This document shows positions 1 through 8,147 of a stretch of DNA of 64,000 bases, one piece after another. Under the pieces are notes generated by a model. The model had not been told where the DNA came from and did no database searches. It saw nothing but the letters and a program-made list of their open reading frames with translations. The number at the start of each line of letters is the position of its first letter. Position 1 is the stretch's first letter. Both the position numbers and the translations under genes were made by a program. Origin of the DNA: Clostridiales bacterium (GTDB lineage Bacteria > Bacillota > Clostridia > Christensenellales > Aristaeellaceae); NCBI GenBank assembly GCA_012728815.1, contig JAAYEI010000012.1, positions 18,467 through 82,466 on the forward strand, read 5' to 3'.

Positions 1-1593
1 GTTGGGGTTCATGCGGTTGACGTGGTCGCGGTTGAACACAAAGGGCGTGCCGGTTTCCACCGCGGATTTGATGATCAGGCGCACCAGGTCCTTGATGGGG
101 ATCACCCGGCGGCTGACCGTGGGGTCGGCCACCAGGGCCAGGTATTTTTCCTTCCATTCCGGGCCATGGCTGTCCTCCAGCGACCAGCCCTTGCGGGTGA
201 GGATTTCGTGGGGGTCAAACAGGTGCCAGTCCCCCTCCATGTTGGTGGCCAGCTGCTCATAAAAGTAGTCGGGCATGCACACCGCGGGGAAGACATCGTG
301 GGCCTTCATCCGGTCATCGCCGTTGTTGGTGCGCAGCTGTAAAAACTCCGGCAGGTCGCGGTGCCACACGTCCAGGTAGACGGCCACGGCGCCCTGGCGC
401 ACGCCCAGCTGGTCCACGGCCACGGCGGTGTCGTTTGCCAGGCGGATCCAGCGGATCACCCCGCCGGCCGCGCCCTCAAAGCCGCGGATGGCCGCGCCCT
501 GGGAGCGCACCTTGCCAAAGTACAGCCCCATGCCGCCGCCGTATTTGGACACATTGGCGAAGTTGGAGATGCTGTGGTAGATGCCCTGCAGGTCATCGGG
601 CACGGTGTCGATGAAGCAGCTGGACAGCTGGTGGTAGGGCTTGCGGGCGTTGGACAGGGTGGGGGTGGCCATGGTGACCTGGAGGTTGGACAGCATGTCA
701 TAGAAAGCGCGCGCCCAGTGCAGGCGCTTGTCCCGGGCCTCGGGGATAGCCAGGAAGAGGGCGATGGACAGGTACATCTCCTGCACGCTCTCCAGCGGCT
801 CATGGCGGCGGTTGCTGATGACATAGCGCCGGGTGAGCAGCTCAATGCCCGAATAGGGCAGCAGGTGGTCGCGCCCGGGCACCATGAAGGTGGCGGCGGT
901 CTCCAGCTCCTCCCGGGTGTAGGTGGCCAGCATCTGCTTGGCCAGCAGGCCCTGGCTGTCCAGGTAGACCAGCTTCTCGTAGAAGGAGGACAGCGACAGC
1001 CCGGTCTCCCGCAGGCGCAGCTGGTAGAGATACTGGCAGTTGTACAGCCTGGAGGCGATGAACTCCCAGCGCGCGGCCTCCTTGTCGGTCAGCTCCACCG
1101 CGGCGCGGATGAGGGTGTCCAGGCGCTCGTTGAGGCCGCGGTCCTCCTTGTACAGGGAGAGGAACTTGCGCGTCAGCACGCCCAGGGCGTACTGCTCCCC
1201 GGGGAAATCACGCTCAATGCCCAGCAGCACGGGGCCCAGGTCCTCAAAATCCGGGAAGTGGTCCAGAAGCTTCTGCCGGTCCTCGCGCTTTTTGCGGCGC
1301 ACGTCCCGGTAGAGGATGTAGGCCTTGGCCTGGGGGAAGAACCCGGCCTGCATCAGGGCCTGCTCGGCCATGTCCTGCACGCGCTCCACCGTGAACTGGC
1401 CGCCTGAGGACAGGCTCTGGGCCATCAGGCCTTCCACCGTCTGGGTGAGCGCGTCCAGCCGCTCGTCCTGAAGCGGGGTGTCCGTGGCCAGAAAAGCCTT
1501 CTGGATGGCCCGGCGGATCTTGCCCGCGTCATAGGCCTCCTGCTGGCCTGAGCGCTTGGTGATGGTGGCGGGGAGGCTGGTCATAATACTCAT
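1..1593 (-). CDS. nrdA: Ribonucleoside-diphosphate reductase alpha chain, class I (N-terminal part, runs off window)
   Basis: The frame is open from an ATG at 1593 down to position 1, giving 531 residues without the C-terminus. The start follows an AAGGA Shine-Dalgarno. An ATP-cone-like N-terminus (TKRSGQQEAYDAGKI) comes first. A helical region with YLYQLRLRETGLSLSSFYEKL follows, and then the core with LSSCFID, whose Cys matches the first redox cysteine of class I large subunits. The visible part ends at NRDHVNRMNPN. The enzyme reduces ribonucleotides to deoxyribonucleotides together with NrdB, which lies at 19627-20670 rather than next to this gene. The remaining catalytic cysteines and the C-terminal swinging tail lie outside the window. 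Identification is firm. Confidence 0.95.
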   Translation of the reverse strand, partial: MSIMTSLPATITKRSGQQEAYDAGKIRRAIQKAFLATDTPLQDERLDALTQTVEGLMAQSLSSGGQFTVERVQDMAEQALMQAGFFPQAKAYILYRDVRRKKREDRQKLLDHFPDFEDLGPVLLGIERDFPGEQYALGVLTRKFLSLYKEDRGLNERLDTLIRAAVELTDKEAARWEFIASRLYNCQYLYQLRLRETGLSLSSFYEKLVYLDSQGLLAKQMLATYTREELETAATFMVPGRDHLLPYSGIELLTRRYVISNRRHEPLESVQEMYLSIALFLAIPEARDKRLHWARAFYDMLSNLQVTMATPTLSNARKPYHQLSSCFIDTVPDDLQGIYHSISNFANVSKYGGGMGLYFGKVRSQGAAIRGFEGAAGGVIRWIRLANDTAVAVDQLGVRQGAVAVYLDVWHRDLPEFLQLRTNNGDDRMKAHDVFPAVCMPDYFYEQLATNMEGDWHLFDPHEILTRKGWSLEDSHGPEWKEKYLALVADPTVSRRVIPIKDLVRLIIKSAVETGTPFVFNRDHVNRMNPN

Positions 1594-1609
1594 GGCATGT
1601 CCTTCCAAA

Positions 1610-1657
1610 TCACTACATATAGTGGATTTATTTGGTGTGCCCCGCAGTATATAGGGG
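1610..1657 (-). promoter_or_regulatory. Tandem NrdR-like boxes
   Basis: Box 1 (1611-1624) reads CACTACATATAGTG, a palindrome with 5-bp arms. Box 2 (1643-1656) reads CGCAGTATATAGGG, a weaker copy with the same TATA-type core. Their centres are 32 bp apart, about three helical turns, which is the usual spacing of paired NrdR boxes. NrdR is the zinc-finger/ATP-cone repressor of ribonucleotide reductase genes. The assignment rests on sequence form, spacing and position before nrdA; the nrdR gene is not in the window. Confidence 0.7.
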
Positions 1658-1674
1658 GCAGGGGCGAAAGTCAA
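1646..1674 (-). promoter_or_regulatory. Promoter of nrdA
   Basis: On the minus strand a TTGACT -35 (1669-1674) is followed after 17 bp by a TATACT -10 (1646-1651). Both are one mismatch from the sigma-70/SigA consensus. The -10 lies inside the distal NrdR-like box and the -35 overlaps a 10-bp inverted repeat, so repressor binding would block polymerase directly. Confidence 0.75.
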
Positions 1675-1697
1675 CAGCCCACCCAGGGGGCTGTTGA
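1671..1697. repeat. 10-bp perfect inverted repeat at the nrdA -35
   Basis: TCAACAGCCC (1671-1680) and GGGCTGTTGA (1688-1697) are perfect inverted copies separated by 7 bp. One arm covers most of the nrdA -35 hexamer. It could be an operator. Without a T-run it is not an obvious terminator. Confidence 0.6.
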
Positions 1698-1967
1698 CTG
1701 GTTCATACCCCGGAATCACCCGGTCAAACCCGGTTCATCCAAAACTTGCGGCGCGAACCGGGCAAGCGCCGGGCGGGCCCCGGAAGACCCGACGCCGCGA
1801 GCCCTGATTTGTACAATCCGGGCAACCTGAATGCATAAATCATGCAGGGATTTCATGGCCGGGCAGGACAAAAAACAGGCCCTGGCGGGTGCTGGCAACC
1901 CGGGTTTCCCTCCGCGAGGCTAGTCATGCCACGCTTTTTGTGCCTTTTTGGCATTTTCTGCCGCCGC

Positions 1968-1996
1968 TTGATTTTTCAAAGCGCTTGTGTAATCAT
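1968..1996 (+). promoter_or_regulatory. Candidate promoter of the first opp operon with LacI-type palindrome in the spacer
   Basis: TTGATT (1968-1973) and AATCAT (1991-1996, with an upstream TG extension) are 17 bp apart. Within the spacer lies CAAAGCGCTTGTG (1977-1989), whose core AAGCGCTT is a perfect palindrome with the central CG typical of LacI/CcpA-family operators. The flanks do not fit the CcpA cre consensus. The rest of 1700-1967 shows no gene I can recognise. Confidence 0.4.
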
Positions 1997-2051
1997 ACAC
2001 CATGCGGGATAGCCGGATATCGCGTGAGTTTTTTTACAGGAAAGGTGAAGC

Positions 2052-2963
2052 ATGCTCAGATATTCCGTGAAGCGGGTGTTGCTGGCGGTGGTGACCATTT
2101 TCATCATCGCGGCCATCACCTTTTTTGCCATGAACGCCATCCCCGGCGGGCCCTTCGCCAAGGAGAAAGCCAGCGAGCCGCGCATCAAGGCGGTGCTGGA
2201 GAAACGCTTCAACCTGGACAAGCCGGTGGGGGAGCAGTTCCTCCTCTACCTGCGCAATTTTGCCAAGGGGGACTTTGGCGTGTCCACCAAGACCGGGCGC
2301 GAGGTGTCCACCACCATCTTCACATCCTTTGCCATCTCCGCCCGCCTGGGCAGCATGGCCATCCTGACCGCGCTGGTCATGGGCCTGGTGCTGGGGTCCC
2401 TCGCGGCGCTGATGCGGGGCAAATGGCCTGACCGCGTGATCATCTTCTTCACCACCCTCTTTGTGGCGGTGCCCAGCTTCATCCTGGCCACCCTGCTTCT
2501 GCTGGTATTTTCCCACCTGCTGGGCTGGTTCAAGGTGTGGAGCATCTCCGACCCCAACTACACCCTGCCGGTGCTGGCACTGGCGCTTTATCCCATGGCC
2601 TACATCACGCGGCTGACCAAATCCTCCATGCTGGACGTGCTGGGGCAGGACTACATCCGCACCGCGCGCGCCAAGGGCGTGAAGGAGCAGCTGGTCATCT
2701 TCAAGCACGCGCTCAGAAATGCCCTCATCCCGGTTGTCACCTACGTGGGCCCGCTGACCGCCTACATCCTCACCGGCTCGCTGGTGGTGGAAACGGTGTT
2801 CAACATCGGCGGGCTGGGCACCCATTTTGTGACCGGCATCAACAACCGCGACTACCCGATGATCATGGGCACCACCATTTTCCTGGCCACCCTCATGGTG
2901 TCCATGACCCTGATTTCCGACCTGTTTTACAAGGCCATTGACCCCAAGATCACCTTTGACTGA
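2052..2963 (+). CDS. oppB: Oligopeptide ABC transporter permease, OppB type
   Basis: This is a 303-residue integral membrane protein of the binding-protein-dependent permease family. It has an N-terminal membrane segment (residues 9-27), a periplasmic-side domain with the usual GDFGVSTKTGR stretch, and five further hydrophobic segments. The EAA loop reads YIRTARAKGVKE and contacts the ATPases. An AGGAAAGG Shine-Dalgarno precedes the ATG. It is the first gene of oppBCDF-oppA and forms the membrane channel with the next gene. Family membership is clear; the peptide specificity is not visible. Confidence 0.93.
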   Translation: MLRYSVKRVLLAVVTIFIIAAITFFAMNAIPGGPFAKEKASEPRIKAVLEKRFNLDKPVGEQFLLYLRNFAKGDFGVSTKTGREVSTTIFTSFAISARLGSMAILTALVMGLVLGSLAALMRGKWPDRVIIFFTTLFVAVPSFILATLLLLVFSHLLGWFKVWSISDPNYTLPVLALALYPMAYITRLTKSSMLDVLGQDYIRTARAKGVKEQLVIFKHALRNALIPVVTYVGPLTAYILTGSLVVETVFNIGGLGTHFVTGINNRDYPMIMGTTIFLATLMVSMTLISDLFYKAIDPKITFD

Positions 2964-2972
2964 GGATTGTAC

Positions 2973-4052
2973 ATGTCAGATTACACAGCCGATACCAGCC
3001 CCCGGAAGAAGCCCCTCAGCCTGCAGCTGGACCCGGGCATGTTTGAGCGCGCGACAGACGAGGAAAAGGCCCAGCATGAGGTGATGCGGGAAAGCACCAC
3101 CTTCTTCCGCGACGGCCTGCGCCGCCTGTCCAGGAACCCCCTGTCCATGCTCAGCATCGCCACCCTGCTGCTGCTGCTGATCACCATTTTCGTGGCGCCC
3201 CTGATTGTGCCCTACAAGTATTCCGAGGTCATCAAGGTGGATGGCCAGCGCGACCGCACCACCGCCAACCTGCGCCCGATGACCTACTCGGTCCTGGAGC
3301 AGGAAAAGGTCGACGCGGGGGAGAAAGTCTTCCCGCACATCTTTGGCACGGATGAATTGGGGCGGGATTATTTCATCCGCGTGATCTACGGCGCCCGGGT
3401 GTCCCTGGCGGTGGGGTTCTTCGCCAGCATCATCGTGCTGGTGATTGGCCTGCTGTATGGCTCTGTCTCAGGCTATGTGGGCGGGCGGACGGACATCATC
3501 ATGATGCGCATCGTGGACATCATCTATTCCCTGCCTGACACCCTGATGGTGGTCATGCTGTCCGTGGTGCTGGACCAGGTGCTGGGGGACAGCCTCAAGG
3601 GCACCATCCTGGCCAGCCTGGGCAACAACATGATCTCCATGTTTGTGGTCTTTGGCCTGCTGTACTGGGTGGGCATGGCGCGGCTGGTGCGCGGGCAGAT
3701 CCTGGCCATCAAGAACAACGAGTATGTGCTGGCGGCCAAGGCGCTGGGCGGCAATGCCCGCCGCATCATCCTCAAGCACATCCTGCCCAACTGCATCTCC
3801 GTCATCTTCATCGCCACCGCGCTGCAGATTCCCAGCGCCATCTTTGTGGAAAGCTTCCTGAGCTTCATCGGCCTGGGCGTGCAGGCCCCCATGCCCTCCC
3901 TGGGCAGCCTGGCCAACCTGGCCCGCGGCGGCATGCAGATTTACCCCTACAAAATGCTGTTCCCGGCGCTGGGCATCTGCCTGATCGTGTTGTCCTTCAA
4001 CCTGCTGGGCGACGGGCTCCGGGATGCCTTTGACCCCCGGCTGAGGAGATAA
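2973..4052 (+). CDS. oppC: Oligopeptide ABC transporter permease, OppC type
   Basis: A 359-residue permease with the OppC N-terminal extension and first membrane segment (LSMLSIATLLLLLIT), the GTDELGRDYFIRVIYGARVSL motif shared by OppC/DppC, and an EAA loop in YVLAAKALGGNARRI. I chose ATG 2973 over TTG 2967 because GAGGA lies just ahead at a good distance. It is 9 bp after oppB and pairs with it as the heterodimeric pore. Confidence 0.93.
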   Translation: MSDYTADTSPRKKPLSLQLDPGMFERATDEEKAQHEVMRESTTFFRDGLRRLSRNPLSMLSIATLLLLLITIFVAPLIVPYKYSEVIKVDGQRDRTTANLRPMTYSVLEQEKVDAGEKVFPHIFGTDELGRDYFIRVIYGARVSLAVGFFASIIVLVIGLLYGSVSGYVGGRTDIIMMRIVDIIYSLPDTLMVVMLSVVLDQVLGDSLKGTILASLGNNMISMFVVFGLLYWVGMARLVRGQILAIKNNEYVLAAKALGGNARRIILKHILPNCISVIFIATALQIPSAIFVESFLSFIGLGVQAPMPSLGSLANLARGGMQIYPYKMLFPALGICLIVLSFNLLGDGLRDAFDPRLRR

Positions 4053-4053
4053 T

Positions 4054-5055
4054 ATGTCACAATCCCCCCTGCTGCAGGTGCGCAACCTGCACACCATCTT
4101 CCCCACCGAGTCCGGCGAGGTGCGCGCGGTCAACGGCATCAACTTCAGCCTGGCGCGCGGCAAGGTGCTGGGCATTGTCGGCGAGTCCGGCTCAGGCAAG
4201 TCGGTCACCGCCTATTCCATCCTGCGCATCCTGGACAACCCGGGCAAAATCACCCAGGGCAGCGTCCTGTTTGAGGAGGAGGACCTGGTGCGCCTGTCCC
4301 CCGGGGAGATGCGCCATGTGCGCGGCGCCAAAATCTCCATCATCTTCCAGGACCCGATGACCAGCCTGAACCCTGTGTACACCGTGGGCAACCAGCTCAG
4401 CGAGGCCATCCGCCTGCACACCAGGCGCAACCGCCAGCAGGCGCGCGCCCGGGCGCTGGAGATGCTCACCCTGGTGGGCGTGAACGAGCCGGAAAAGCGC
4501 CTCAAGCAATACCCCTACCAGCTCTCCGGCGGCATGCGCCAGCGGGTGATGATCGCCATGGCGCTGGCCTGCGAGCCGGACATCCTCATCGCGGATGAGC
4601 CCACCACGGCGCTGGACGTCACCATCCAGGCCCAGATCCTGGAGCTGATGCAGGACCTGAAGGAAAAGCTGGGCATGGCCATCATCATGATCACCCACGA
4701 CCTGGGCGTCATCGCCGAGATGTGCGACGAGATCATCGTGATGTACGCCGGGCGCGTCTGCGAGCGGGGCACGGCGGAGGAAATCTTCTACAACCCCCGC
4801 CACGAGTACACCAAGGGCCTGCTGCGCTCCATCCCCAAGCTGGAAACGGGCAAGGGGCGCCTGATGCCCATTGGCGGCTCCCCGGTGGACCTGCTCAACC
4901 TGCCTGAGGGCTGCGCCTTCGCCGCGCGCTGCGACAGCGCGATGAAAATCTGCCTGAGGGAGCAGCCGGAGGAGCTGCGCATCAACGAACACCACCTGGC
5001 CTCCTGCTGGCTCAACGTGAAAAACCAGATGGAAGGAGGGCAGGAACATGGCTGA
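4054..5055 (+). CDS. oppD: Oligopeptide ABC transporter ATPase, OppD type
   Basis: A 333-residue ABC ATPase with Walker [10 protein letters not shown]-loop [10 protein letters not shown], signature LSGGMRQR, Walker [13 protein letters not shown] and switch His in MITHDLGV. The C-terminal oligopeptide/dipeptide extension has Cys residues in CAFAARC and CLREQP, typical of the OppD/F iron-sulphur or metal-binding tail. It starts two bases after oppC stops and overlaps oppF by 8 bp, indicating translational coupling. It powers uptake with OppF. Confidence 0.93.
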   Translation: MSQSPLLQVRNLHTIFPTESGEVRAVNGINFSLARGKVLGIVGESGSGKSVTAYSILRILDNPGKITQGSVLFEEEDLVRLSPGEMRHVRGAKISIIFQDPMTSLNPVYTVGNQLSEAIRLHTRRNRQQARARALEMLTLVGVNEPEKRLKQYPYQLSGGMRQRVMIAMALACEPDILIADEPTTALDVTIQAQILELMQDLKEKLGMAIIMITHDLGVIAEMCDEIIVMYAGRVCERGTAEEIFYNPRHEYTKGLLRSIPKLETGKGRLMPIGGSPVDLLNLPEGCAFAARCDSAMKICLREQPEELRINEHHLASCWLNVKNQMEGGQEHG

Positions 5056-6016
5056 TCACCTGCTGCAGGTGGAGGACCTCAAGCAATATTTCCCGGTCAG
5101 GACCGGCTTTTTGCAGAGCAGGCAGCTCAAGGCCGTGGACGGCGTCTCCTTCCACATTGACGCGGGGGAGACCCTGGGCCTGGTGGGCGAGTCCGGCTGC
5201 GGCAAGACCACGGTGGGGCGCAGCCTGCTGCGGCTGTACAAGCCCACCGGCGGCACCATCCGTTTTAAGGGCGAGCTGGTGGATGACGAGAGCATCAAGC
5301 GCCTGCGCAAGCAGATGCAGGTGGTCTTTCAGGATCCCTACTCCTCGCTCAACCCGCGCATGACCGTGGCCGACATCATCGGTGAGCCCCTGGACATCCA
5401 CAAGCTGTACAAAACAGAAAAAGAACGTGAAGAAAAGGTGGTGCAGCTGTTAGAGTTGGTGGGGCTCAACTCCGACCACAAGCGCCGCTACGCCCATGAG
5501 TTCTCCGGCGGCCAGCGCCAGCGCATCGGCATCGCGCGCGCCCTGGCGGTGGACCCGGAGTTCATCGTGGCGGACGAGCCGGTGTCGGCCCTGGATGTGT
5601 CCATCCAGGCGCAGATTATCAACACCTTCGTGGAGCTGCAGGAGCGCCTGGGGCTGGCCTACCTCTTCATCGCCCATGATTTGCATGTGGTGCATCATGT
5701 CTCCCGGCGCATCGCGGTGATGTATCTGGGTAAGATAGTAGAGACGGCTTCTGCCGACCAGGTGATTGCCAGCCCGCTGCACCCCTACACAGCGTCCCTC
5801 ATCTCCGCCATCCCGGTGGCGGACCCGGACAAGGCACGCACGCGGCACCGGATCGTGCTGGAGGGTGAGGTGCCCAGCCCCCTGAACATCCCCGAAGGCT
5901 GCTCCTTCCGCCCCCGCTGCCGCTACGCCACGGAAATCTGCGCCGAGCAGACCCCGCAGCTGCGCGAGCTGGCCCCGGGCCACGAGGTTGCCTGCTGGAA
6001 CCCCCTGTTTGATTAG
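5048..6016 (+). CDS. oppF: Oligopeptide ABC transporter ATPase, OppF type
   Basis: A 322-residue ABC ATPase with Walker [11 protein letters not shown]-loop [10 protein letters not shown], signature FSGGQRQR, Walker [13 protein letters not shown] and H-loop IAHDLHVV. The C-terminal extension contains [14 protein letters not shown]. Its ATG lies inside the end of oppD after AAGGAGG. Length and motif spacing are normal, in contrast to the second OppF-like protein at 36937-38547, which carries a large insertion. Confidence 0.93.
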   Translation: MADHLLQVEDLKQYFPVRTGFLQSRQLKAVDGVSFHIDAGETLGLVGESGCGKTTVGRSLLRLYKPTGGTIRFKGELVDDESIKRLRKQMQVVFQDPYSSLNPRMTVADIIGEPLDIHKLYKTEKEREEKVVQLLELVGLNSDHKRRYAHEFSGGQRQRIGIARALAVDPEFIVADEPVSALDVSIQAQIINTFVELQERLGLAYLFIAHDLHVVHHVSRRIAVMYLGKIVETASADQVIASPLHPYTASLISAIPVADPDKARTRHRIVLEGEVPSPLNIPEGCSFRPRCRYATEICAEQTPQLRELAPGHEVACWNPLFD

Positions 6017-6023
6017 TTATCCC

Positions 6024-6041
6024 GCGGCCGAGGACGGCCGC
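6024..6041 (+). other. Intercistronic hairpin between oppF and oppA
   Basis: GCGGCCG and CGGCCGC are perfect complements around an AGGA loop, with no T-run. It lies between the ATPase gene and the binding-protein gene, where RNA stem-loops often raise the stability of the binding-protein message. The function is inferred. Confidence 0.5.
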
Positions 6042-6076
6042 CCGTATATTCAATTCTGAAAAGGGAGGAACACGGA

Positions 6077-7927
6077 ATGTCTAATACCCCCGGAAAATCC
6101 AGCAAGGTACTGTCCATCGTCCTTGCGCTCGCACTGGTCGCCGCGGTGGCCTTTGGCGTGATCACCAACCAGCAGAAAGCAGACCTTGAGAAGAAGGTCG
6201 CAGACCTGGGCGTACAGGTGAGCACCCTGGAAGGCGAACTGGCAACCGCTAAGTCCGCCGCTGAGGAAGCCGCCGCCGCCGCTGAGGAGGCCAAGGCCGC
6301 CGCCGAGCAGGCTGCACTGCTTGCGCGTGGCGCTTCCCCCGACTGGGCCCAGTATGACGCGCTGATCGCCGAGATCAAGTCCACCACGGACTTTGTGCAC
6401 CGCGAAGCGCTCATGCACCAGGCGGAGGAAATCCTCATGGGCACGGCGGCGCTGGTCCCGATCTACTACTACAACGACATCTACATGGTCAAGCCGGAGG
6501 TGCAGGGCCTGTATGTCAACAACTTTGGCACCAAGTTCTTTGACAAGGTGACCAAGGGCGAGGAAACCACCCTGAAGCTGCAGCTGTCCTCCGAGCCGGA
6601 CAAGCTGGACCCGGCGCTCAACTCCTCCGTGGACGGCGCCATCCTGGCCGCCGCCTCCTTTGGCGGGCTGTACACCTATGACGAGAACGGCGAGCTGGCC
6701 CCCAACTTCGCCACCGGCCATGAGCTGAGCGAAGACGGCCTGACCTACGTGTTCACCATGCGCGAAGGCCTGAAGTGGTCCAACGGCGACCCCCTCACCG
6801 CGAAGGACTTCGAGTACTCCTGGAAGCGCGCCGTGGCCGCTGAGACCGCCGCGGACTACTCCTACATGTTTGACAGCATCAAGGGCTTCCCGGATGCGCT
6901 GGATGTGTCTGCCTCCGAGGACGGCACCACCTTCACCGTCAACCTGAACGCCCCGGTGGCCTACTTCCTGGACCTGGCCGCCTTCCCCACCTTCTTTGCC
7001 GTCCACGAGCCCACGGTTGAAAACGCCGAAGGCTACAAGAACGAGGCGGGCGAAGTGATCTCCCCCGGCGCCTGGGCGCTGGAAGCGGGCTTTGTGTCCT
7101 CCGGTCCCTTCACCCTGGCCGAGTGGGTCCACAACGAGTCCATGGTCTATGTGAAGAACCCCAACTACTGGGATGCCGAGAACGTTCCGATGGAGCGCCT
7201 GGAGCTCATGCTCAGCGCGGATGATGTGGCCATCTTCTCCGCCTATCAGGCCGGCGACCTGGACTTCATCGACGCTGTCCCCCCGGATCAGATCAAGAGC
7301 CAGATTGACAGCCCCGAGTTCCACAAGGTGGGCCAGCTGGGCACCTATTACGGCTTGTTCAACGTGAAGTCCAAGCTGTTTGACGGCATGACCGTCGAGC
7401 AGGCCGCCGCCTTCCGCAAGGCCATCACCGTGCTGATTGACCGCGACTACATCGTGGAGACCGTTGCCCAGACCGGCCAGAAGACCGCCAACTCCTTCAT
7501 CCCCGCGGACATGCTGGACGGCCATGGCGGCGTGTTCAAGCAGGACGACGCCGACTACACCTACCCGGTGGAGGAAGGCTACTTCTCCCTGACCCCCAGC
7601 GTGGAGGATGCAGTGGCCTACCTGAAGGAAGCGGGCCTGGAAGTGGGCGATGACAACATGCTGGTCAACCCCATCACCATCACCTACATCTACAACACCA
7701 ACGCAGCCCACGCCTCCATCGCCGAGCTCATCCAGCAGGACCTGGCCCAGGTGGGCATTGAGCTGAAGCTGGAGAGCATGGAGTGGAATGTGTTCCTCAA
7801 CGAGCGCAAGGAAGGCAACTTCGACTTCGCGCGCAACGGCTGGATCGCGGACTTCAACGATCCCATCAACATGCTGGAAATGTGGACCACCGACTCGGGC
7901 AACAACGACGCTCAGTTTGGCCGCTAA
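6077..7927 (+). CDS. Membrane-anchored, circularly permuted oligopeptide-binding protein (OppA/SBP family 5)
   Basis: The protein has 616 residues. Residues 10-28 are an uncleaved-looking membrane anchor with no lipobox Cys. Residues 30-82 are an Ala/Glu/Lys coiled coil. Residues 87-158 (AQYDALIAEIKSTT, ILMGTAALVPIYYYND, VKPEVQGLYVNNFGTKFF) match the segment that normally ends OppA proteins. The usual mature N-terminus begins only at about 164 (TTLKLQLSSEPDKLDPALNS). The protein stops at NNDAQFGR, exactly where the displaced segment should continue. The order is therefore anchor, C-terminal piece, then N-terminal body. The gene closes the opp operon, has a GGGAGG Shine-Dalgarno and ends at a strong terminator, so it is probably a working peptide receptor. 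The binding protein at 39605-41143 has the conventional order. Confidence 0.88.
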   Translation: MSNTPGKSSKVLSIVLALALVAAVAFGVITNQQKADLEKKVADLGVQVSTLEGELATAKSAAEEAAAAAEEAKAAAEQAALLARGASPDWAQYDALIAEIKSTTDFVHREALMHQAEEILMGTAALVPIYYYNDIYMVKPEVQGLYVNNFGTKFFDKVTKGEETTLKLQLSSEPDKLDPALNSSVDGAILAAASFGGLYTYDENGELAPNFATGHELSEDGLTYVFTMREGLKWSNGDPLTAKDFEYSWKRAVAAETAADYSYMFDSIKGFPDALDVSASEDGTTFTVNLNAPVAYFLDLAAFPTFFAVHEPTVENAEGYKNEAGEVISPGAWALEAGFVSSGPFTLAEWVHNESMVYVKNPNYWDAENVPMERLELMLSADDVAIFSAYQAGDLDFIDAVPPDQIKSQIDSPEFHKVGQLGTYYGLFNVKSKLFDGMTVEQAAAFRKAITVLIDRDYIVETVAQTGQKTANSFIPADMLDGHGGVFKQDDADYTYPVEEGYFSLTPSVEDAVAYLKEAGLEVGDDNMLVNPITITYIYNTNAAHASIAELIQQDLAQVGIELKLESMEWNVFLNERKEGNFDFARNGWIADFNDPINMLEMWTTDSGNNDAQFGR

Positions 7928-7964
7928 TCGGCAGGTTGCCGCGCGGTGAGCGCCGCGCGAACCA

Positions 7965-7991
7965 GGGGGCCGCCTTCGGGCGGCCCCCTTT
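7965..7991 (+). terminator. Rho-independent terminator of the first opp operon
   Basis: GGGGGCCGCC and GGCGGCCCCC pair perfectly over a TTCG tetraloop and are followed by TTTGCGT. It lies 38 bp after the binding-protein stop. Confidence 0.85.
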
Positions 7992-8049
7992 GCGTCGCTG
8001 AGGCACCCAAATGCCCGGGCTTGCCTGGGGCCCGCGTGGGCCCCAGCAA

Positions 8050-8077
8050 CAAAAAACCAACCCTTGGCGGGGTTGGT
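8050..8077 (-). terminator. Terminator of the Gx-transporter/NusG-II operon
   Basis: On the minus strand ACCAACCC and GGGTTGGT form an 8-bp stem around a 6-nt loop and run into TTTTTT. It lies about 70 bp beyond the stop at 8148. A second GC stem (TGGGGCCC/GGGCCCCA, 8026-8045) lies just beyond it. Confidence 0.8.
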
Positions 8078-8147
8078 CAGGCTATCAGTCAGCAGGCGGG
8101 CAGGCGATACCGGGCAGGGGTTTCAGCCGGGAACCGTGCCGGCCTTC

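Noticed and set aside
361..1407. A 348-codon open frame on the plus strand opposite nrdA
   Set aside because: It is the complement of a clear NrdA sequence; its His/Gly/Ala/Val-rich composition is typical of an antisense shadow in G+C-rich DNA.
1977..1989. A catabolite (cre) site
   Set aside because: The core fits LacI-family operators, but the outer bases do not match the cre consensus; I report only a LacI-type palindrome.
6077..6550. The permuted OppA as a tandem-duplication or assembly artefact
   Set aside because: A tandem duplicate would carry a signal peptide and intergenic DNA between the C-terminal and N-terminal parts; here they are joined in frame by a short linker, and the 3' end meets a clean terminator. 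Read mapping is still needed.
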